A stretch of DNA of 64,000 nt, from NCBI GenBank assembly GCA_020809705.1, contig CP085828.1:2046001-2110000 (forward strand). Direction: 5' to 3'. Below the pieces are notes generated by a model. It was not told the DNA's origin, made no database searches, and worked only from the letters and a program-made list of their open reading frames with translations. The stretch comes from Calonectria ilicicola (lineage: Eukaryota > Ascomycota > Sordariomycetes > Hypocreales > Nectriaceae). The position numbers were made by a program, and so were the translations under genes. Shown here in pieces: positions 21,387 to 33,400 of this stretch. How positions within the stretch are numbered: the first letter of the stretch is position 1; every line of letters begins with the position of its first letter.

Positions 21387-24300
21387 TCATCGCCGCAATC
21401 TATGCCCAGTAATCATCCCAACATACGCAATAGCGCGATAAATGGTGCCAATAGCCGCCAGGACTCCAATGTTGAGCCACTTCCAATCCAGGTGGAAGCC
21501 GGTCACTTGAGCGGCCGCATCGACATTGAACAGGTAGTCAAACGGCGCTACAAGTTGTCCAAAATAAATCTCGGCAAACCACGTACCGGGCGATGCCCGC
21601 CACAACCATTCCATGTGCCATTCCTTGACCTTTGACAGCGGTGGTGCCGCCCCGGAGAGAATACCCACAATCAGACCGATCATGGTTGCAAAGAGAGGGG
21701 CGTCCTCCCTCCGGACAACCATGCTGACTATGCTTGCAAGCCCGTAAATGCAGTAAAAATACACCAAATTCGAGAGAAACGCGAGGCCCCAGCTAATGAT
21801 TGGGCTTGCGAGCAAAAGGATTATAGTAGTGAAGTGCATGCACCCAAGGATCATCCGGGGAAATACAGAAAACATCTTGGCGAGGAAGTAAGCTGCCCGG
21901 GAATGCCCAGCCTCGGATTCTCGTTTGTACAGTAGTGTTTCTTCTGAGAAGATCTTGACTCCAGGCGCTCCCGCCACCAGGCCAATGGCAATGGCCATGA
22001 GAAGAGCCAACTCTGGCGCCGACTTGAAGTCCATGGCTGTTGACAAGATGCCGTACGGCTCGTTATATAGCCCCGTGAATAAGACGCCTTGCTTTGGGTT
22101 CTCTGCGAGCCCCAAGAGCCCTCCTGCGAGCGTCGCCAGCCCCAGTTCAGCAAACAAGGCGCCCTTAGTTCGATATTGCTGGAGAAAAGCCCGTCGAAGA
22201 CAAAGCCAAAGCTGCTTGATATGTGGAGCACCGCGTTTCTTCAGAGCCTGGTGCATTGAGCTGCCGCCCAGCATGGAGCATGGAGGCAGTTGTGATATGG
22301 CGGTCCTCCCGCGAGGTTGATTTTTGACAAGTCGTCCAATTTGAAATGAGAGATTCCTTGGAAATTTCTCCATATTGCTTGTAGTCCCGGCCATTACCAG
22401 TGATGATATCAGTGATGACGTCTGCATGATTGCTGTGCGGTGGGAAATGAAATCCAGCGCTTTCAAAATAGGCTTTGGCTCCTACTTGGGGTCCTTCGTA
22501 GATTGTTTGGCCATTTCCGAGAAGGATGAGGCTGTCGAACAGGTCGAAAATTTCCATGCGAGGTTGGTGGATGATGACGATGATGGAAATACCGAGGCGT
22601 GCAATGGCCTTGAGTGTCCGCATTATAGACGAGGCTGCTGTAGCATCTAGACCGCTGGTGGGTTCGTCAAGGAAGATGGCCATGGGAGCCGCGGCCAGCT
22701 CCATTCCTATGCTCACTCGTTTTCTCTGGCCGCCGCTAATGACGGGCTTTCCAACACTACCGACCAGGGAATCTTTGACATGGGACAGTTCTAAACAGTC
22801 AATGACAGAATCAACATGGGCTCTGATTTCAGAGTCAGACCAGGTACGAGGCAGTCGGATCCGGGCAGAATGCACGATATTCTCGTAGACTGTGAGCTCT
22901 GGCAGCACGATGTCGTCTTGTGGCACGTATCCCGTCAACTTTTTGTATCTCTTCATTTTCCCAGGAACATTGTTGACCGAAACAATACCGCCGGTGTTGT
23001 TTGTCTTTCCCATCAAGACGTTGACGAATGTCGACTTGCCAGCTCCGGAACCACCCATGACAGCCACGAGAGATCCCCGCTCGATGGACCCCATCACGTT
23101 CTGAAGAATAGGTTTAGCGCTGCTCTTGGGATGGAAGACTAGATCTTGGTATCCAAATGACAAGCCAAAATTTGTGGCTTCCGTGGCCTTCCTCATCGAT
23201 TCGATAAATGCTCGAAGGTGGGGGGATAGCTCAGCTTCGGCTTGAGATCGATCGTTGTGATGCACAGAGACAATGTCAAAGGCGGCTTCGAATCCGCTCC
23301 AGGCATCCTGATATGGCATATAAGTCGCACTCATTGGTGTCATTTCGTGATCAGCCTCGTCCTCCAGTGCTTTGTAGCCTGTCATTGTCGCCGTGACTCC
23401 AGTCATCCCCTTGGCAGGCAGTGAGCCCAATCGCCGCTTCGAACTCGCCTGGAAGCGGCTTCTGAACTTGAAGAAGAAAAGTGCAACCACCATTATAAGG
23501 TCAAGAAAGAGGAGAATCACAACTGGAACTAAATAAAGTTGATATGAAGACCCCTCGGGGCATTTGCTGCCGAAGTTGCAGGGCGTTGGTGTTGCCGCTC
23601 CTGGTTGACAATATGAACCAGCTGGGCAGCGTATTGTCTTCATGCCCTTTTCTGATGGTGGACAGTACCAGCCTTTCTGGCAAACCACGGGCTCAAAGGG
23701 GCCCATGCCTACGTTTATGCCTTCAAAGGTACACACCCGACCTGAGAGTCGAGATATCTGGCAGGCAGGAATTGGAGGGCAGTACAAGGGCAGCGAATTC
23801 ACCGTGTTGTTCTCGCCTATATTTCTTTTACATTAGATGAGAAGCTTGGGCCTAAAGAGGCGACTTACACAGGAATCCCTCGCCACAGCCCTCGGACAAC
23901 CAAGAGTCCACACTCTGCAGCTGCATGGGGAAAGCACCTGGCCTCCAGCATGGCGCCGCGGCCTCGGGAAGTTTATTCTCGCTTAATTGAATGGCAGCCT
24001 CGTAGTAGCTTGTCGAAAAAGATGTTCTATTTTTACCGGTGCAAGCTTGATCATAGACGCTCAGGCGGTCAGAATCTGTCAGGGACTGGAGACTCTTCGA
24101 ACTTCGGTCCCATATCATTGGCATCGAGGTCCTCGGGGGGTTGGAATCATCGTTGTAACTCCCGTTGACATTATCGACACTGTGAGTCGGGTTGAACCAC
24201 TTGCCGGTAGACACCACATACACGCTCTGTGTCTGATTCCCAATACATTGCCAAGCACCTGAACTCGATGAGCCGGAATCCGGCAGCTCCCTCAGGGCGC

Positions 24301-24477
24301 ACAGGCACGCCTCCGTATCGAGGAAGATGGGGCCGTCGATTTCATCCTCTTGTGGGAGGTAAGGATCCTGCGGCACCTTGGCTGGGTCGATGTGTTCCAT
24401 TTCGCGCCACGCTTGGATGTGGGCTGAGACGCAACAAGACAAGAAGCAACGCAAAGCACCAGTAGAACGGAGGTCAT
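21387..24477 (-). CDS. ABCG-type half transporter with Cys-rich N-terminal domain; two apparent frame breaks
   Basis: An ABCG half-transporter related by architecture to plant ABCG24/28. The ATG at 24477 starts a signal peptide (MTSVLLVLCVASCLVASQ). The extracytoplasmic domain (WREMEHIDPAKVPQDPYLPQ onward) continues in another frame, down to 23869. A 52-nt intron (23868-23817) is followed by a Cys-rich stretch, a membrane helix (YLVPVVILLFLDLIMVVALF) and the nucleotide-binding domain: Walker A GGSGAGKST (~23030-23060), signature ISGGQRKRVS (~22710-22740), Walker B AIFLDEPTSGLD (~22640-22680). After LISNW (~22336) the frame must shift by one base before KKRGAPHIKQLWLCLRRAFL (~22240), which leads into the transmembrane domain ending at 21387. 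No GT-AG intron fits either break. It is either sequence error or a decaying gene; a start at MEHID (24400) would lack a signal peptide. The substrate is unknown. Confidence 0.8.
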
Positions 24478-25525
24478 GAGGTCCGGTTTGCCCTTTTATT
24501 TATTATTTCGACTCTAGACTAGTTGTTTGTCTTTCCCTCTCCTTCTCAAAGACCAAAAAGCAAATTGTTTTAGGGAGAGGCAGCTTGCTTCGCCCCCCAA
24601 GTTGTTTCGACTCGGCCTGGACGCCACCGCTCTATCCTTGATGAGCTGGAGATGGTAGCCCTATTCGGGCGCGGAGATTGTCGCGGAAATGGGGCTCTCG
24701 GGTCAAAACGCGGGCTATGCCAGAAGCCAGCCCAAAGTGAGATTTTAGCGGAACTTTGTTCTCGCCAGGCCAGACTGTAGCCACTGTGCCATATACAACC
24801 ACGGCGCCGTCTCAGGGCGAAGCATTTTTTAGATCCAAGTCGGACCCAGATTGCCGACCCAAAATGAGTCGGTATGGGGCGCCGGAGCCGAGCAGCCGGC
24901 TTAGTCTTTGACCGCCAGCTCCTGGGCCATATGGACCATCTAGACCATCGCGACACGATGCCATCGTGGCCCGCTTCTGTTTAGCGAAATATTAGTCAAG
25001 CTGGAGTGCTAAATATAAAGTGTTCGCCAATTATTTGTAAGGCCGCAAATGTTGGCACTGAGCGCCAACATCTGAGCACAATCGTTTTAAAAAATCATCT
25101 AGATTCCTCACGCGACCAAAGCCAATGTGCTCTGGACATTAAAGAAGAGACGAACGAGTTTGTAGTCGTAAAAATGGAGACTCTCAAGGGTAGCGGAGCA
25201 TTGGCCCACTCAGAAACAATCAAGAACATCAATCAAGTCAACAGAAGAAGTCCAGCTTAATTCTAAATCTAGCATGCGCTCTAGTTACCCCATCTACTAA
25301 CAAAACAGCAATGGTATCAAGCAACCGAATGCATTACAGTCCAACTCCCCAATATCTGCCCTCGCTCATGTGGCTTTGGGGGTGGAGGGGATGCTCTTTT
25401 TTCTTATAACGAAATCCCCACGTCTATCGTCTATACTCTTTACCCTTTGTCCGGGAATTATTACTCTCCTGCTCAGGTATCAATATAATAAGGAAATTTT
25501 CATACTCCGATCCCGTTTATAGGGA
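24478..25525. other. Intergenic: ABC transporter 5' flank and MFS 3' flank
   Basis: A frame of 84 codons on the plus strand (25006-25257) is open but has no recognisable content or splice partner. No RNA gene is seen. Confidence 0.4.
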
Positions 25526-27593
25526 TTACGACTTTTCGGTGACGCTTCCGGCAATCGTCTTTCTCTCCTCGTCATCCCGCTCCCACGCAACCTTGCCTTC
25601 GCCTTGCTGAGAACCCTCAACAGCTTCCACAACGCCAGCATTGCCTTCAGGTTTGCTCGCCGGAGCATTGCCCTGAGTGCCGATGCGGATGAATGGAATG
25701 AACAGACAGGCCAAGCTCGCAAGGCCAACGGAGACAAAGTAGGCCATTCGGAAGGGTTTGTTTACATCGCCATCAGGGCCCTCGGCTGTCTTGACAGACT
25801 CGTACATGGCGGTAGAGATTCCAAGAGCAATCGTAGTTCCCAGACGAATAAACATGTTAAAGATGCCGCCAGCCAGCGACTGCTGATTGGTTGGGAGCGC
25901 TGCCATCACGTACATCTGCCATCCACGTTAGTGCTTACATAAAAAATATCCCGGGGAGCAAATCACGTACGTTTGTAACGTTGAATTGGAAATCGGCACC
26001 AATCACGTTCATGATCAAGGACGGGAAAATAAAAGCCCAGTAGATGGTATTTGCTTTTTGGAACGTGAGGAGCAAGTTGGCCGCAACGTAGGCAACGGCA
26101 CCGATGCCCATGATCAAGGCATTGTTCACTTTGTGAAGAATGGTAGCCGCCACGACGTTCCAAATGACGCCAGCAATCACTTGCGGCAGCAGGTGAACTG
26201 CGACGGTGAGCGCGTCGTACAAGGATACCTCCTGCATGTACAGGGCCAGCCAGAAGTTGGAGGATGAAAACGACATCATACCGAGAATGGCAACGATAAC
26301 AAGCTATACACTGGTGTTAGTCCAGTATACGAGCAGCATCATGACGACACTGATAAAGACCTTGGACAGGGCCCACGGGTAATCGGCAGCTCGGATATAC
26401 GGGTACGTACCAATGAAAAGTTCTTGTCCTTCCAGATGTAGAGGGGCATGAGAGGGTACTCCCAGTAACTCTCCCAGAAGACAAAGGCGACGAGAAGAAA
26501 GAAGCCGACAATGAGCATGGCAAGAACATGGGGACTTGTCCATCCATCGGATGATCCAAGGCTAGTATGGCAGGCCGGGTTAGCGGAATGTCACGATATA
26601 TGACGGTGAATAATAATGACAGGGACTCACGTCAAAGCTGCCGTAAACATGCCCACTCCAAGAATAGTCAGGACAGTGCCAAGACTATCAAAACGCTCCA
26701 AGGCAATTCGAAGCCTTTCTTTCAATGGAGCCGGCTCAAAGGCCTCAACCTTGGGAATGATCCAGATGCACGCAACGCCGAAGATGGCCCACAAGATGGC
26801 CAACAGGATGAAACTAGCACGCCAGTCAAAGATTCGGGCAGCAACACCGCACACGATGCTGCCCAGGGCAAAGCCAAGAGGGTTTCCCGCGGAGAAGGCA
26901 GCAAAGGCCCAGTTCTTGCGCCGGGAGGGCACGCTGTAAGCAGCACCCAGGATGCCAATGGCCGGAGGAACCACCATGGCCGAGGCGAGACCAAGAACTC
27001 CGCAGACGATGTCCATCCAGAAGGGATTCTGCGCAAACGCCACAATTAGAGAGCAGGCGCTGAAGCAACTCATGCCAAAAAGAAACATGGCCTTTCGGCC
27101 AAGCAAGTCGGCCAACTGGCCCAGCGTGAGCTGGAACGCTCCAGCGGTGAGTCTGCACACATCGTGTTAGCATATGCGAGCTGCAGGATTTGCCATCAGG
27201 GATCCAAGTCCTAGGGACTAATCCCAGTTGGGCCTCAAAAAAAAAAAAAATATGCGTCACTTACGTAGCCGAAGCTGCGATCCAGGAAATCTGGCTCTGG
27301 GACATGTTCAAATCTCGGCCGATAGCGGCCGTGACAATGACAGTGGTGCCAGTCAGGAAAGTGTTTGTGGCCATGGCCACGGTGGCGATGAAGACAAAGG
27401 CAACCTCATGGAAGGTGTTCTTGAAGCACGCAGGCCGCTCTCCGAGCTTGGAGACCTTGTTCTTCTTCTGGGCGACTGTATCATCGCCTCCATTGTCCTC
27501 AACATCAACATCTACAACTGCTTGCGTATCCCGGGATGTGGGGGTCCGTTCCCCGTCAGCGAGCGCCGATCCGGACGCCGTGTTATCGGCCAT
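25526..27593 (-). CDS. MFS transporter, DHA2-like (14-helix) family
   Basis: Five exons (27593-27265, 27152-26631, 26561-26411, 26303-25971, 25915-25526) encode 574 residues. The phases agree at each junction, and CTAAC branch sites precede the acceptors of introns 1, 3 and 4. An acidic cytosolic N-terminus of ~70 residues precedes the first helix (FVFIATVAMATNTFLTGTTV). The loop motif GQLADLLGRKAMFLFGM is the MFS loop 2-3 signature. Further helices follow, with PPAIGILGAAYSVPSRRKNW and GNPLGFALGSIVCG in the antiporter motif C region. The total fits 14 helices, as in fungal drug:H+ antiporter-2 proteins, including the Atr1 and low-affinity ammonium-type relatives. The substrate cannot be told from sequence. 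The C-terminal tail is polar. Confidence 0.88.
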
Positions 27594-27747
27594 GTTTGAC
27601 ACCGATGGCGGGCGTGGCTCACAGAACTGCCAGAGCAAGAATCAACTCCAGTATCTCCCGATGCTTCCGGTCGTCCGGCAATTCGTCACTCGGGATTTGC
27701 GTATGTCGGATGAGGAATAAGTGGGAATATTGCCCGACCCTTCAAGT

Positions 27748-27754
27748 CTATATA
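27748..27754 (-). promoter_or_regulatory. TATA-like element of the MFS transporter gene
   Basis: On the minus strand the motif TATATAG lies about 155 nt upstream of the MFS start codon, a usual distance for a fungal TATA box plus 5' leader. No other strong core element is seen nearby. Confidence 0.4.
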
Positions 27755-28066
27755 CTGGCCTTTGCGAGGGTCCACCCAGCGCTTCGGGTTGCGGGACGAG
27801 ACTGGTCCTCTCCCGAAAGGGTGACAAAATAAAACGCGACACACCCGGATATACAGGCCTGATGATTAAAGGGGGGCTGGTGCGATTTACGAAAACGGAG
27901 TATCAAAAAAATCTCACGGGATGGCTTAAAATTTTCCCGAGGACTCATCACCCTAAAGAGGAAAGAAAAAGAGAGAAAATGGTTTCTTCTTCAGTGAATC
28001 ACTGGAGATATGCAAGTTGATCTTCATTTGTGTAGCAATGCCCACAAGGCATGAATCCGAATGAAA

Positions 28067-28094
28067 CATCACCCAATGTGCATATTGGGTGATG
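28067..28094. repeat. Perfect 11-bp inverted repeat with 6-nt loop
   Basis: CATCACCCAAT (28067-28077) and ATTGGGTGATG (28084-28094) are exact reverse complements around GTGCAT. It lies 474 bp upstream of the MFS transporter start codon. It could be a dimeric transcription-factor site or an RNA hairpin; no T-run follows, so it does not look like a terminator. Confidence 0.7.
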
Positions 28095-29126
28095 CGAAAA
28101 TTATCAGCTTCATCCCCTCATATGGTTTGATTTGGGATGAATATGCTTCCAAACAACTTTACTTCCAGCTGATAAAGCGAAAATTTTAATTAGAAAAAGA
28201 AGCTCGCACTTCATTCCGAGTGCCTACCTGTCAAATAAACCCTGCCTCATTTGGCATGCCTATTTCCGTACTTCCACTGTCAAAGTTTGCGGACCTAGTT
28301 ATTACCTGCTTATTTTTGTCCACTTAGGTGATTGTAAGTGGCGCCGTGGGCAGTGGGGTTTTCATCTCGATTATCAATCATCCCCGCTAACTACTCAGGC
28401 GGATAGTAAAAAAATCACACATTACAAAGAATGAAGCCGAGCGGGATAGCATCAAGGCAGAAGAAGAATGAACATGACGATCAATGACAATGGGATAAGA
28501 AGAGCAGCACTAGGTGTGAGGTGGTATCCTTAGGGAAGGAAAAGCGGTTCCATTTTTCAGTGGAACTCTTTTTTTTTATGGCGAGATTGTCGGTATCCAG
28601 CTCACCACCGCCAAAATTATGGATCCAGGGCATCGAGCAGGATCGAAGATTTGATACAAGGCAGAGCTGAGGGGATCTGGAGAATCGAGCAAGATACAGC
28701 TTGCAAATATCCCGAGTGCAGCTTCTTTGCGCAGGATATTGTGGGGAAAAACAATCCATGCCAGGTACCTGACTCCACATGAGCCCTCCGGTGCCATCAC
28801 GGTTGGAGCAGACAACGGTCTGGGAGTTGTCGTTGGAGCCGTCGTTGGAGCCGTATCAGAGATCGGGATAGTGCCGACATCAACGCCCACCGAGACCTGG
28901 TCGTCGCCTATCGAATGGAGCCCAAATACGACCAACAGTTTATCGGCCTGTTTGGGCTTGGAAACGGCTTCTCGTCCTCATTGGGGACGGCAAGGTCCCC
29001 GTTTTGGAAAGTTTTACCCCCCCCTCCAAAGTCCAAAGTCCCTGCCAGAGTTACAACCGGCTTCCCAGTCGTGGCTCGCCTCCATGGCAAGCACCTTTTC
29101 GGGAAACCGATTCGGCAGCAATGGCC

Positions 29127-29183
29127 CGGCGGCGGCGGCGGCGACGGCAGCAGCATGTAGCCGTGGCCGTGGCCGTGGCCGTG
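29127..29183. repeat. CGG triplet run and CCGTGG hexamer repeat
   Basis: A GC-rich simple sequence: GGC/CGG triplets at about 29127-29145, then nearly four copies of CCGTGG starting at 29161. Confidence 0.6.
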
Positions 29184-29812
29184 CCGGCGAGTAAAACCAG
29201 CCGACATGTTCTCATATCTCATCGCATTGCAAAAGTCACTCGGCAAGGTGAGAACCCGGCTGGCAAACATTCGAGTGGAGATGAGGGCGTTTTGACCCAA
29301 TTTAGTTGTTAACGGCGACACCGAGTGGAACGTGGACTGCTGGACAGGGCTCTCCATCGACAACGACACCCACAAGCTTCCCCTAGCCAAGAACTGTGGC
29401 CAGTGTACATCGTTGATCATTCATTACGACGCCAGTAGAAGTGCAACGGAGGGGGTGTGTGGCACGGGACAAGAAGCTTGGTGTCCGACCGGAGAGGATA
29501 TGCAAAGCATCGAGTACTCCCGGATTTTTTTGGCCCCTACGGATCGCTCACCAACACCATATCCAACAATAGTTGCTGCTACTGCTGCTGCAAAGCAGAG
29601 ACCACTTTCAACGGTTTCACCAAGAATGGCATGGTGTGTGGATGGGGACGTCGTGCACGTCACAGCAATCTTGGCCACGACAAGAATTTTGAGGCTGGCC
29701 ATGATGGATCCGCGTGTTCCATGATCAGTGCTTGATCTAAAATAGAAGGCAATTAATTAGCGACGCTTGTGCCATGTGGTGTGTCGTGATGTTTGCATCC
29801 GCAATTGGCCTG

Positions 29813-29880
29813 GGCTTCAGGCTTCAGGCTTCAGGCTTCAGGATTCAGGCTTCAGGATTCAGGCTTCATTCAGGCTCCAG
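29813..29880. repeat. Tandem heptamer repeat (GGCTTCA)n, degenerate
   Basis: About nine copies of a 7-nt unit GGCTTCA, two of them changed to GGATTCA and one shortened, followed by a decaying copy. Confidence 0.8.
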
Positions 29881-30358
29881 GGGTGTTGGAATAGATTGTT
29901 CGCCGATGCTTCGCCGGCATCGCTAACGAGCTCGTGCCGCTATTAGGCCATGTTTGCATGGCTATTACTGAACTCGGTCAGCTACATAGTCCCTTGTTCA
30001 GGATGCGCGGGGTCTAGAAGGATGGAAGGAAAGAGAAAAAAAAGAGCCTCATCTTAAACGGCCAGATGCACATCCCACACAAGGTACAGGGGGAATGGCT
30101 TCAGGTGTATACTGAAAAAAAAAGAGAGGCATAAATTCTCCTTGCCAGGAACCTCGTCGGTTGTGACGCGTCTGCCTAACCCGTCGCCGGAATGCATGCC
30201 CTGCCGGCAGTGGGCAAACGGCACCGGGGAAGAAACCCAAGAAACTCAATGCCGACATAGCACGAGGGAATCGGCCCCGTGCTCTCGGCATGCCGTGACG
30301 GAATTTCAGTACGCTGGATGAGGATCGGAGGCGAAACAAGCAGGCAGGGAAGAGCACG

Positions 30359-30415
30359 GTGGGCAGTAGTGGGCGGACAGTGAATGGACAGTGGGTGAAC
30401 AGTGGGCAGTGGAAT
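30359..30415. repeat. Imperfect repeats of a GGACAGTG-like unit
   Basis: Several diverged copies of GGACAGTG / GAACAGTG / GGGCAGTG at 10-14-nt spacing. Non-coding in all frames as far as can be judged. Confidence 0.45.
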
Positions 30416-33400
30416 GCAATGTTGGGTCATGTGGGGGAATCCGAGCAAAACGGAAACAGACGGGTGGTGCCGTTCAGTGGCAGCATCTGGAAATGTTCCA
30501 TGGCCGCCAGTCCCCTGCTTCTGCTCCAGCCCAGCACCGCTCCCGCGCGGGTACGGAAATGGCAATGATTCGCCATGTCTGGGACGACGTCACATCGCAA
30601 CAAGCTGAGGCCACGCCACGCCCCCCAAGGAGGAAAGTTTCAAACAACCTCATATCCAATACACGGTGAGTGAGGCGAAGCAGAAAAAAAAAAAGGCCAA
30701 GGCTACGCGAGGTGAGGCGGCGGCACGATGGGAAAAGAGACGAGACAGCGATGCAAGGCGTAATTACAGCTGCCGTGACCGTGGTGAACTTTGATTTGAT
30801 AGCAACTTTGTACAAAGTTTGACATCGCGGCATCACCATTGAGATTGAGGCCTAGGCGCCTTACCCGGCAGGTCCGTTCGACCGGACGGGCGGGAGGCTG
30901 GAGCCGGTGGCTGGGGGAGGGGTGCAAGCCCTCGCGTGGCTCTTGTTAAATACGACGATCCAGTTGACGCAGAGCAATTCCATGACACGTTGTTTGAAGA
31001 CCATTGTGGAGGTGAATTAATATCAGTCGCGTGCGTGTGAGTGGGTGTGAGTGTGTATGGGTGTGTGTACGTGCGTGTTGCCGCTCGTCTGTGCCCTTCG
31101 TCAATGATTGACCCGATGGTGATGTGCAAGTCCAGCATGCATTCGCCGGACCGCAACACTAAGAAACGGCTGTCTTATCTCTGTCTGAGTGTATGCCCGT
31201 GTGAAGTTAATATCGAGAGGCCCGGTCAGCATGTGGTATTAAGTGTGGGCAGCCGTGCGCGCCGCGTGGTCGATGACAAGTATTGAGAGAACATATTTCG
31301 TCACGTGCACGTGCACCTGTCTGTGTTTTAGGTTCATGCTGGGGCTTTGCTCATCAAAAAGTTGCCATTTTCGGTTCAAAGATTGGGACCGGTGTGATTG
31401 ATGATATTGCTGCTGCTACTGCAGCTGCAACAACGTTGACCTTTTTTTCCTTTGCAGCGATGCATGCATGCATGCACGATGCCCTGTGCCTCCCATGCAC
31501 CTGTGCATCCGCATCTGTGTCCTTCCTGTGTGGGTTTTGTCCGCACTGCCTCTGCGACTTAGGCCTATTGCGTCTACGCCGCGGTACCTGCGGCGGATGG
31601 GGCGGCGCATGAAGGTGGGTGGAAACAAGCCCATCTTTGCTTTTTTTGTAGCAATATTTTTTTTTTTTAGTCTTCTCATTTTCTAGGTGTTCTGGAAGAC
31701 TTCTGGGCCCACCTTCTTCAGTAGCTGACCTTCAACCCCCCACTAAAACGCCCGTCCCGCCAGGTGCCCTGAGCAGCCCACAGGCACCCCTGGTATCGTC
31801 TTGCATCGCTGGCGGCCACTTATGCCACGCTGCGAGTTGATGTGACACAGGTGTGCCACCAATCAGCCTTATCCCTGTCTGCGCTTTTGGGTGCTGAGTG
31901 AAGAAGGCTAGAGGGGAGGTGGAGGCAACCCCAGTTGGCTAGTGGAGGGAGTGGAGGGGTATGATGCAAAAGGCAAAATTGTACGAGAGGAATAGGAAAT
32001 CTGAGAGCGATGCAAGCTTAGGGGGTTCGTATTGGAGTGGTATCGATTTGATGCACAACGGGGCTTCGGCTGGAGGGTTGATATGACAGGTGACAAGCAC
32101 GAGGCGGGCAGGTTTTAAGATTGCTGAGACACTGCCCGGGGTTGGCATGATCTGACTTGTCCAGAAGGATTAAAGAACAAACGAGGACGAGACATGGGCC
32201 AGTAGTGAAAAGCCTCCAGCCAAGCGACCAAGATTGGGGCGAGGGGAGTCAGAGGGGAGTTCAAAGTCGGTATACGGCACGCCCATTGGCCGTTGGGCAG
32301 TAAGACAGGTACCCTTAGGAGATGATTTACAAAAAAGGAAAGAAAGGAAGAAACAAAAAGAAAAACGTCCGTGGTGTGGCTAGCGAGCGATCGGCGCAAC
32401 CAAAGAGGTGCCTGACCGATCCGTCCCCCACCAGGACATCGGCCACGGCGCCTTCTTTGGACGATACGATTGACAAGCAACGAAATTGCAGGAATGCAAC
32501 TGCACCAGGGGGCTCTTCTGTCCATCGATCCAACCCTCGTTCCAACACGTCGACCTGCTATCTTCAGATTACGGCAAACCTCGCTCCGTCGGACTCTGGC
32601 CCAAGTGTATGTCACACCCCCCAATTGGGATTTACCGTCGCCAGAATCCATCGGTCAACAGAGCCTGTCTGTCTGTCTGTATCCTCTTCGCTGCAACAAC
32701 TCGCACTGGTTCCCCGAAGCATGTCGAGACATCCCCACCTTCGGTCAGCATGGCCCGTCTGGCTTTTACGAATGCTTTAAGCTTTTCGAGTCATGACGAT
32801 CGTCGATCCTGGTCAGTACTTCTGCGCCGGCTCGCTGTGCACGCAGCCCCAACGATCGCCCCTAGGGAAAGCGCTGTGTCCAATGCATCGCTCTTGGTCT
32901 TGGCGCATGTTCTCCACACCCCATGCAAATGGAAACGGTGCTCTGTTGCCCCAATCACCGCCTCGCAAGCCGACATTTCCCAATTCCGCGGAGTTTCTCA
33001 AGGTTTCTCAGGATCCGCTCCCTTGTCTTTGTTCCATACACAAGTAAACAGGAGGAGAAAAGAGGGCTTGAATCATTTCTTTAGGGCCCAATAGTCGGTT
33101 TCACTACACGAGTCAACGGAAACGGTGATAGCGCTGAGTCCGAGAGAATGAAATGTGATGAAGAAAAAAAAAGTGTATTTGAAACAAGATTCCATATATT
33201 GAGCTGGGGGGGAAACTATGCTGACTGAGTAACCTGATGCCGCAAACCTATCAGCAAGGGCTTGTGCGTCTTTTGAACTGTTTCTCAGAAGAACGTGAGC
33301 CCATCCACACCGCTCCCCCCTTTCCCAATTGGCCTGTTCCCCATGGCCTGCGCCGTTCCCTCTCAAATCAAAGTCTATGTAGAGCGCCCAACCACCCCAA

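Noticed and set aside
27594..27638. Upstream extension of the MFS transporter frame to a TTG at 27638
   Set aside because: There is no ATG in the extension, and the ATG at 27593 gives a normal acidic N-terminus.
28908..29420. Minus-strand frame of 170 codons rich in His, Gly and Pro
   Set aside because: It crosses simple repeats (CGG and CCGTGG runs), has no recognisable domain, and overlaps plus-strand frames of equal length.
29308..29724. Plus-strand frame with several Cys and the segment VNGDTEWNVDCWTGLSIDND
   Set aside because: It looked like a secreted-protein fragment, but no ATG opens it, upstream splice phases do not fit, and the best-looking C-terminal part lies in another frame.
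32486..33094. Plus-strand frame of 202 codons
   Set aside because: Composition matches random translation, it overlaps several other frames, and no domain is recognisable.
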